Of a stretch of DNA of 16,270 bases, positions 11,523 to 16,270 are shown one piece after another. Below the pieces are notes generated by a model, which worked only from the letters and a program-made list of their open reading frames with translations, had not been told where the DNA came from and did not search any database. The stretch spans positions 1-16,270 of the forward strand of contig CAJUND010000048.1 in assembly GCA_910587655.1 (NCBI GenBank), given 5' to 3'. Positions within the stretch are counted from its first letter, which is position 1. Every line of letters starts with the position of its first letter. This DNA is from an uncultured Agathobacter sp. (GTDB lineage: Bacteria; Bacillota; Clostridia; Lachnospirales; Lachnospiraceae). The translations under genes were made by a program, and so were the position numbers.

Positions 11523-12686
11523 ATGAAAAAATATGAACTGGTCGCTCCCTGCCATTTTGGGCTTGAGGCGGTCACCAAAAGGGAAATTTATGATCTGGGT
11601 TATGAAATCACAAGGGTGGAGGACGGACGCGTTACCTTTGAAGGGGATGCGGAAGCAGTCTGCCGTGCAAATATGTTTTTAAGAAGTGCAGAACGTATCC
11701 TTTTGTTACTGGGACGTTTCCGTGCCCTGACCTATGATGAACTGTTTGAAAACATTAAGTCGATTCCCTGGGAGGATTATATCCCGGAGAATGGCAGATT
11801 CTGGGTGAAAAAGGCTTCTTCCATTAAAAGTAAACTGTTCAGCCCTTCCGATATCCAGTCCATTGCAAAAAAGGCAATGGTGGAGCGGATGAAACAGTCC
11901 TGCCATCTGGACTGGTTTCCGGAAGACGGCGCACCGTATCCGGTGCGTATCTTTCTGCTGAAAGACGAGGTAATGGTGACGCTTGACACCTCAGGAGATT
12001 CCCTGCATAAGAGAGGATACCGCCTGGCAATGGGAAAAGCGCCGATTACAGAGACGCTGGCGGCAGCGCTTCTGATGCTGACGCCGTGGAAAAAGGACAG
12101 GATTCTTGTGGATCCGTTTTGCGGAAGCGGCACGTTTCCCATTGAAGCGGCGTTAATGGCGGCAAATATTGCGCCGGGGATTCACCGTTCTTTTACAGCC
12201 CAGGAGTGGACAAACCTGATTCCCGAACATCTCTGGCGTGAGGCGGCAGAGGAAGCGCGGGAAATGGAAGATACGGATATTACTGCAGACATCCAGGGGT
12301 ATGACATTGACGCAGAGGTGTTAAAGGCGGCAAGGGAAAACGCAAAAAGAGCCGGAGTGGAACATCTGATTCATTTCCAGCAGCGTAAGGCAGAGGATTT
12401 GCGCCATCCGAAAAAATACGGATTTATTGTGACCAATCCGCCTTATGGGGAACGGATGGAGGAGAAAGAAGCGCTGCCCGGGATTTACTCCCAGCTGGGG
12501 CAGGCATACCGAAGGCTGGATACGTGGTCGCTTTATATGATAACCGGCTATGAGGATGCTGAACGCTACATAGGCAGAAAAGCAGATAAAAACCGTAAGA
12601 TATATAACGGTATGCTTAAGACATATTTTTACCAGTTTCCGGGGCCTAAGCCGCCGAAACGAGGTCAGAAAAAAATGGAGCAGTAG
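11523..12686 (+). CDS. THUMP-domain class I rRNA methyltransferase (YpsC/RlmL-like)
   Basis: A 387-residue SAM-dependent RNA methyltransferase of the COG0116 family (YpsC; N-terminal half of RlmL, which makes m2G2445 in 23S rRNA). Residues 1-60 are the ferredoxin-like start and about 45-160 the THUMP RNA-binding domain. The Rossmann methyltransferase domain has motif I VDPFCGSGTF (196-205) and catalytic NPPYGER (305-311), the signature of N2-guanine/N6-adenine transfer. The C-terminus is basic. Length is normal. The RBS is weak (AGAGAAG, about 11513). The gene starts a tight cluster: the protease gene begins three bases after its stop. Substrate base is inferred from the family. Confidence 0.94.
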   Translation: MKKYELVAPCHFGLEAVTKREIYDLGYEITRVEDGRVTFEGDAEAVCRANMFLRSAERILLLLGRFRALTYDELFENIKSIPWEDYIPENGRFWVKKASSIKSKLFSPSDIQSIAKKAMVERMKQSCHLDWFPEDGAPYPVRIFLLKDEVMVTLDTSGDSLHKRGYRLAMGKAPITETLAAALLMLTPWKKDRILVDPFCGSGTFPIEAALMAANIAPGIHRSFTAQEWTNLIPEHLWREAAEEAREMEDTDITADIQGYDIDAEVLKAARENAKRAGVEHLIHFQQRKAEDLRHPKKYGFIVTNPPYGERMEEKEALPGIYSQLGQAYRRLDTWSLYMITGYEDAERYIGRKADKNRKIYNGMLKTYFYQFPGPKPPKRGQKKMEQ

Positions 12687-12689
12687 CAG

Positions 12690-14396
12690 ATGAAATATTC
12701 AAAAAGATATATTGTCTTTACCCTTGCGCTTGCAGTTATTTTTATATTTAAATTCCAGGTGTTTGGAGTGGACCGCGGGGATGTGGGGCAGTTCCGCGGG
12801 GGGTACCTGGATGCAGGGGTATGGAGTCCGCTTGTGGCAGGGGAAGTTAATAAAAAAACGATATTTGCACAGATAGACAACCAGAAATATTCCAGTAAAG
12901 AAAGTGGTTTTTATATGAATGACAAACGCAATATCATGGTACCGGTATCCATGCTGCGGGACGCCCTGGGATGCAGTGCGCATGTTTACAGTAAAAACAG
13001 TCTTCTGGTGGAAAAACACAGCCAGTCAGTTTACATGAAACTGGGGGAAAATAAGGCCCTTTTAAACGGGGAAGAGGTGGAAATTACTTCCGGTCTGACA
13101 AGAACAGGGGGGATTCTTTATGCCAGCCTGGATGATTTATCCCGTCTGATTGGCTACAGCTGCAGCTTTGATATTGCAGGCAATACTGTTACCGCGGCGG
13201 ACGCGGATACGACGGCGGCTGTTCCGACCCGCTACGACCTGCGTGAGAAAAAACGGGTTTCCAGAATTTATAACCAGGGAACCTATGGAACCTGCTGGGC
13301 ATTTGCAGCCACGAGCGCGCTGGAATCTTTTCTGAGACCGGAGGAAAAGCATTATTTTTCCGTGGACCATATGAGTATGAGCAATTCCTTTCATGCAAAC
13401 CAGTATGACGGCGGGGAATATACGATGGGAATGGCATATCTGGCTGCCTGGCAGGGACCGGTCAATGAAAAGGACGACCCGTACGGGGATGGAAAAACAG
13501 ATGATTCATTAAAGGCTGTCAAACACGTACAGGAAATACAGATTATTGATGGCAAAGATTATGACGGAATCAAAAAGGCGGTATTCCAGTACGGAGGCGT
13601 GGAATCATCCCTGTACAGCAGTATCCAGAGTTCCCAGGGGAGTTCTGCCTATTACAATAAAAATACCAGTTCCTACTGTTATATAGGCACGGAAAGGCCA
13701 AACCATGATGTGGTGATTATCGGCTGGGATGATAATTATCCGGCGGACAGTTTCAATACGCCGCTGGAGGGAGACGGCGCCTTTATCTGCCAGAACAGCT
13801 GGGGGGAAGAATTTGGTGAGGACGGTATTTTTTACGTTTCCTACTATGATACAAATATCGGTACCCATAATGTGGTCTATACCCGCGTGGATGATGTGGA
13901 TAATTATGACAGGATTTACCAGAGTGACCTCTGCGGCTGGGTTGGAAAAATGGGATACGACAAAGAACAGATTTACGGGGCAAACGTTTTCCAGGCAGAA
14001 GGAAAAGAATCGGTAAAGGCTGCCGGTTTTTATGCGACAGGAGCAGGAACAGAATACGAACTGTATATAGTCAAGGACTTTAAGGATGAACACTCATTTG
14101 ATAACCGTCAGAAGGTGGCTTCCGGGATTTTAAAAAAGGCAGGATACTATACCATAGATTTTGACAGGGAGATTCAGGTGGAAAAAGGCGAGCGTTTTGC
14201 AGTCCTTTTATATGTGAAGACGCCTGATTCAAAACATCCGATGGCAATTGAATACGATTCCGGGGACAGGCTTCTGGCAGATGTAATCCTGGATGACGGA
14301 GAGGGATATATCAGTTTAAATGGAAAGAAATTTACAAACGTTAAAGAAAAGCGGGAATGCAATTTATGTATTAAGGCTTTTACGGAGAAGCAGTAA
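12690..14396 (+). CDS. Secreted papain-like (C1) cysteine protease with stalk domain
   Basis: A 568-residue exported protease. Residues 1-26 are a signal peptide or N-terminal anchor (KRY then a hydrophobic stretch). About 55-172 is a copper-amine-oxidase-N-like domain (IMVPVSMLRDALG, ILYASLDDLSRLIG), the cell-wall stalk domain common in Clostridia. The C1 papain domain (about 178-395) has Q196 and nucleophile C202 in NQGTYGTCWAFA, H339 in NHDVVIIGWDDN, and N369 in QNSWG, the full catalytic set. Residues 420-565 form a beta-rich domain similar to the lectin-like domain that follows such proteases. Targets are presumably surface or extracellular proteins. It is followed by the amidase with a 1-nt overlap (TAATG). 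GGAG at 12676-12679 is its only RBS. Confidence 0.92.
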   Translation: MKYSKRYIVFTLALAVIFIFKFQVFGVDRGDVGQFRGGYLDAGVWSPLVAGEVNKKTIFAQIDNQKYSSKESGFYMNDKRNIMVPVSMLRDALGCSAHVYSKNSLLVEKHSQSVYMKLGENKALLNGEEVEITSGLTRTGGILYASLDDLSRLIGYSCSFDIAGNTVTAADADTTAAVPTRYDLREKKRVSRIYNQGTYGTCWAFAATSALESFLRPEEKHYFSVDHMSMSNSFHANQYDGGEYTMGMAYLAAWQGPVNEKDDPYGDGKTDDSLKAVKHVQEIQIIDGKDYDGIKKAVFQYGGVESSLYSSIQSSQGSSAYYNKNTSSYCYIGTERPNHDVVIIGWDDNYPADSFNTPLEGDGAFICQNSWGEEFGEDGIFYVSYYDTNIGTHNVVYTRVDDVDNYDRIYQSDLCGWVGKMGYDKEQIYGANVFQAEGKESVKAAGFYATGAGTEYELYIVKDFKDEHSFDNRQKVASGILKKAGYYTIDFDREIQVEKGERFAVLLYVKTPDSKHPMAIEYDSGDRLLADVILDDGEGYISLNGKKFTNVKEKRECNLCIKAFTEKQ

Positions 14397-15448
14397 TGGA
14401 TAAAAAGGTATTAAATATTGTGACGGTACTGAGCGGAATTTTTACTGTCATTGTATGTGCCGGTCTTCATTTTTTTCCTGCACTTCACGAAAAAGAGGTG
14501 CTTGCCGCACAGCAGGAGAGGGAAATTGGCAATGCGCATCTGATTGCCACGTCAGCGAATCCTGCTGATGTGGTTAAGACGGATGACAGCATGGATGCGC
14601 AGCTTGAAATCGGTCTGCCCGAAGAGTTTCCTGAAAAGGAACTTGTAATAGAAAATGACTATATCACGCAGACGGTGTATGTCCGGTTTGCCGGCGGGGG
14701 GGATGACTATTTTGATACCTATGCCATCCGGGGAAGCTGTGACCATATTGCCTCGCTTTCCTATTACAAGGATGGTTCAGACGGGGTAATTGCCCTGGAA
14801 CTGGACCAGGTGTTTGAGCTGGAGGACAGTTACGAACCCGGCAGGCTGTACCTGGAATTTTTAAGTCCCCATGATGTATACGATAAAGTAGTTGTCGTGG
14901 ATGCGGGACACGGGGGACATGCCCCCGGAGCTGTCCGGCTCGGTATTTCAGAAAAAAATATTGACCTTGCGATACTAAAGCAGGTAAAGAAACTTTTTGA
15001 TGACGGATCTGATAAAATAGGCGTGTATTATACCAGGACAACAGATACGAACCCGTCGCTGGAGCAGCGCGTCCAGCTTGCAAACAGGTCGGATGCAGAC
15101 CTTTTTATCAGTATACATAACAATTCCGATTCCACTGGGAATTTTACGAAAACGAGCGGAACACAGGTGATGTTCAGCGAATCGGATACCTCAGAATTAT
15201 CCAGCAGAAGGCTGGCGCAGATCTGCATGAAAAACATGGTGGAGTCATTAAACGGAACGGATAAGGGACTGTTAAAGGGCGACCGGATTTATATTATCAG
15301 AACAAGTGAAGTGCCGGTTGCACTGATTGAAGTAGGATTTATGACAAATTATGAAGAACTGGAAAAACTGAAATCCGAGGATTACCAGAAAAAGGCGGCA
15401 GAAGGAATCTACAACGCCGTGATGGAAGCTTTTGAGGAGGGCTATTGA
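14396..15448 (+). CDS. N-acetylmuramoyl-L-alanine amidase (Amidase_3)
   Basis: A 350-residue zinc amidase that cleaves the bond between MurNAc and the stem peptide. Residues 8-30 are a signal-anchor helix. About 75-155 is a beta-rich, AMIN-like domain that probably binds the wall. The catalytic domain (about 163-345) keeps the zinc ligands H172 (DAGHGG), E186 (SEKNID) and H241 (SIHNN), and the catalytic E312 (IEVGF). The length matches a sporulation/division type amidase (CwlD/AmiC family). The ATG overlaps the protease stop by one base and the stop overlaps the RdgB start by one base, so the three are co-translated. Pairing with a secreted protease suggests a shared role in envelope remodelling (inference). 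Confidence 0.94.
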   Translation: MDKKVLNIVTVLSGIFTVIVCAGLHFFPALHEKEVLAAQQEREIGNAHLIATSANPADVVKTDDSMDAQLEIGLPEEFPEKELVIENDYITQTVYVRFAGGGDDYFDTYAIRGSCDHIASLSYYKDGSDGVIALELDQVFELEDSYEPGRLYLEFLSPHDVYDKVVVVDAGHGGHAPGAVRLGISEKNIDLAILKQVKKLFDDGSDKIGVYYTRTTDTNPSLEQRVQLANRSDADLFISIHNNSDSTGNFTKTSGTQVMFSESDTSELSSRRLAQICMKNMVESLNGTDKGLLKGDRIYIIRTSEVPVALIEVGFMTNYEELEKLKSEDYQKKAAEGIYNAVMEAFEEGY

Positions 15449-16044
15449 TGATGAAAAAAATTATATTTGCTACTGGAAACAGGGATAAGATGCGTGAAAT
15501 ACGTGAGATTATGGCGGACTGTGAGGTGGAAATCACATCCATGAAGGAGGAAGGGATTTCCGTGGACATCGTGGAGGATGGAAAGACATTTGAAGAGAAT
15601 GCGCTGATTAAAGCACGGGCGGTTGCTTCTGCGGCGGATGCCATTGTTCTTGCGGATGATTCCGGTCTGGAGATTGATTACCTGAATAAGGAGCCGGGCG
15701 TGTATTCCGCGCGTTATATGGGAGAGGATACATCCTATGATATTAAGAACAATAATCTCATAAAACGCCTGGAAGGCGTACCGGAACCGCAGCGCACCGC
15801 GCGTTTTGTCTGCGCGGTTGCAGCAGTGCTTCCGGGCGGGGAGGAATTTGTCCTCCGGGAAACAATGGAGGGGAAAATCGGATACGAACAGGAAGGAGCA
15901 AATGGATTCGGCTATGACCCGATTTTTTATCCTGACGGATTTTCCTGCTCTTCCGCGGCACTTTCGCCGGAACAGAAAAATGAAATCAGCCACAGGGGAA
16001 AGGCCCTTCGTGCCGTAAAAGAGAAGCTGGGGAAAAATTTGTAA
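15448..16044 (+). CDS. rdgB: XTP/dITP pyrophosphatase (RdgB/HAM1 family)
   Basis: A 198-residue cytosolic enzyme that hydrolyses non-canonical purine triphosphates (XTP, dITP, ITP) to monophosphate, keeping them out of DNA and RNA. Family motifs are intact: TGNRDK near the N-terminus (9-14), ADDSGLEID (69-77), GFGYDPIFYP (153-162) and SHRGKAL (181-187). The start is placed at ATG 15448, seven bases after GAGGAGG (15434-15440) and overlapping the amidase stop by one base; TTG 15445 and ATG 15451 are alternatives. It is the last gene of this cluster. No clear terminator is visible before the tRNA promoter at 16063. Confidence 0.95.
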   Translation: MMKKIIFATGNRDKMREIREIMADCEVEITSMKEEGISVDIVEDGKTFEENALIKARAVASAADAIVLADDSGLEIDYLNKEPGVYSARYMGEDTSYDIKNNNLIKRLEGVPEPQRTARFVCAVAAVLPGGEEFVLRETMEGKIGYEQEGANGFGYDPIFYPDGFSCSSAALSPEQKNEISHRGKALRAVKEKLGKNL

Positions 16045-16062
16045 AAAATATGAAAAAAGTTG

Positions 16063-16091
16063 TTGACAACCGGGTAAGCCTGTATTATAAT
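16063..16091 (+). promoter_or_regulatory. Perfect consensus promoter of the Pro/Gly tRNA operon
   Basis: TTGACA (16063-16068), exactly 17 bp, then TATAAT (16086-16091). Both hexamers match the sigma-A/sigma-70 consensus fully. The tRNA-Pro gene begins 48 bases downstream of the -10. Confidence 0.95.
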
Positions 16092-16138
16092 TTTACTTGC
16101 GTCACGGATGAGGCAGAAATAAACAGTATAAATAGTCT

Positions 16139-16213
16139 CGGGGTGTGGCTCAGTTTGGCTAGAGTACCTGGTTTGGGACCAGGGGGTCGCAGGTTCGAAT
16201 CCTGTCACCCCGA
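16139..16213 (+). tRNA. tRNA-Pro (TGG)
   Basis: Acceptor CGGGGTG (16139-16145) is perfectly complementary to CACCCCG (16206-16212); the discriminator is A16213. The anticodon stem CCTGG/CCAGG (16167-16171, 16179-16183) encloses TGG at 16174-16176. The T arm with TTCGAAT is intact and CCA is not encoded. It is the first gene of the operon driven from 16063. Confidence 0.97.
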
Positions 16214-16219
16214 CTTTAT

Positions 16220-16270
16220 GCGGGTGTAGTTCAATGGTAGAACACCAGCCTTCCAAGCTGGATACGTGGG
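16220..16270 (+). tRNA. tRNA-Gly (TCC), 3' end cut by window
   Basis: The acceptor GCGGGTG (16220-16226) is followed by the D arm and an anticodon stem CCAGC/GCTGG (16245-16249, 16257-16261) with TCC at 16252-16254. The T arm and 3' acceptor strand lie beyond the window. It is six bases after tRNA-Pro. Confidence 0.94.

Noticed and set aside
15445..15447. RdgB start at TTG 15445
   Set aside because: ATG 15448 follows directly in frame with ideal spacing to GAGGAGG.

Overview
The window looks like chromosome of a Gram-positive gut-type Firmicute, most likely Lachnospiraceae (Clostridia). The basis is moderate GC content, strong AGGAGG-type ribosome binding sites, tRNA genes that do not encode CCA, a MocR regulator, YtrA-type ABC operons, and the YpsC / C1-peptidase / amidase / RdgB gene order. 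The family placement is inference. Every gene I can support is on the + strand.

Layout: (1) 1-725, the end of a tRNA array (Met, Asp, Val, Leu, Arg) closed by a strong terminator. The Asp-Val spacer holds two tandem copies of a two-hairpin repeat. (2) 726-1400, a small DUF2383/ferritin-like helical protein with its own terminator. (3) 1528-7821, an ABC-2 exporter (ATPase, a coupled 28-codon ORF, two large permeases), then an extended -10 promoter, a third copy of the two-hairpin repeat, a NarL/DesK-type histidine kinase, its LuxR-type response regulator, and a MocR-type regulator that lacks its C-terminal part. This resembles exporters controlled by a neighbouring two-component system (compare yvfRSTU of Bacillus). 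(4) 7826-10534, a YtrA-family operon: consensus promoter overlapping a palindrome, GntR/YtrA repressor, ABC ATPase, two small membrane proteins, and a 28-bp perfect palindrome at the end. (5) 10535-11496, a very unusual 74-residue Asn/Ser/Thr/Ala repeat protein with an excellent RBS, and a single-domain rhodanese. (6) 11523-16044, a compact run of housekeeping and envelope genes: THUMP rRNA methyltransferase, secreted papain-like protease, N-acetylmuramoyl-L-alanine amidase and XTP/dITP pyrophosphatase, spaced by 3 nt or overlapping by 1 nt. (7) 16063-16270, a perfect-consensus promoter driving a second tRNA operon (Pro, Gly).

The most interesting signals are: a roughly 65-nt two-hairpin repeat family (182-248, 256-316, 4795-4859), in which stem sequences change while pairing, linker and bulge lengths are kept; the 74-aa protein built from seven NA(S/T) triplets followed by seven SNxx tetrads; the ATGA-coupled 28-codon ORF ahead of the first permease; and the shortened MocR protein that keeps its PLP lysine.
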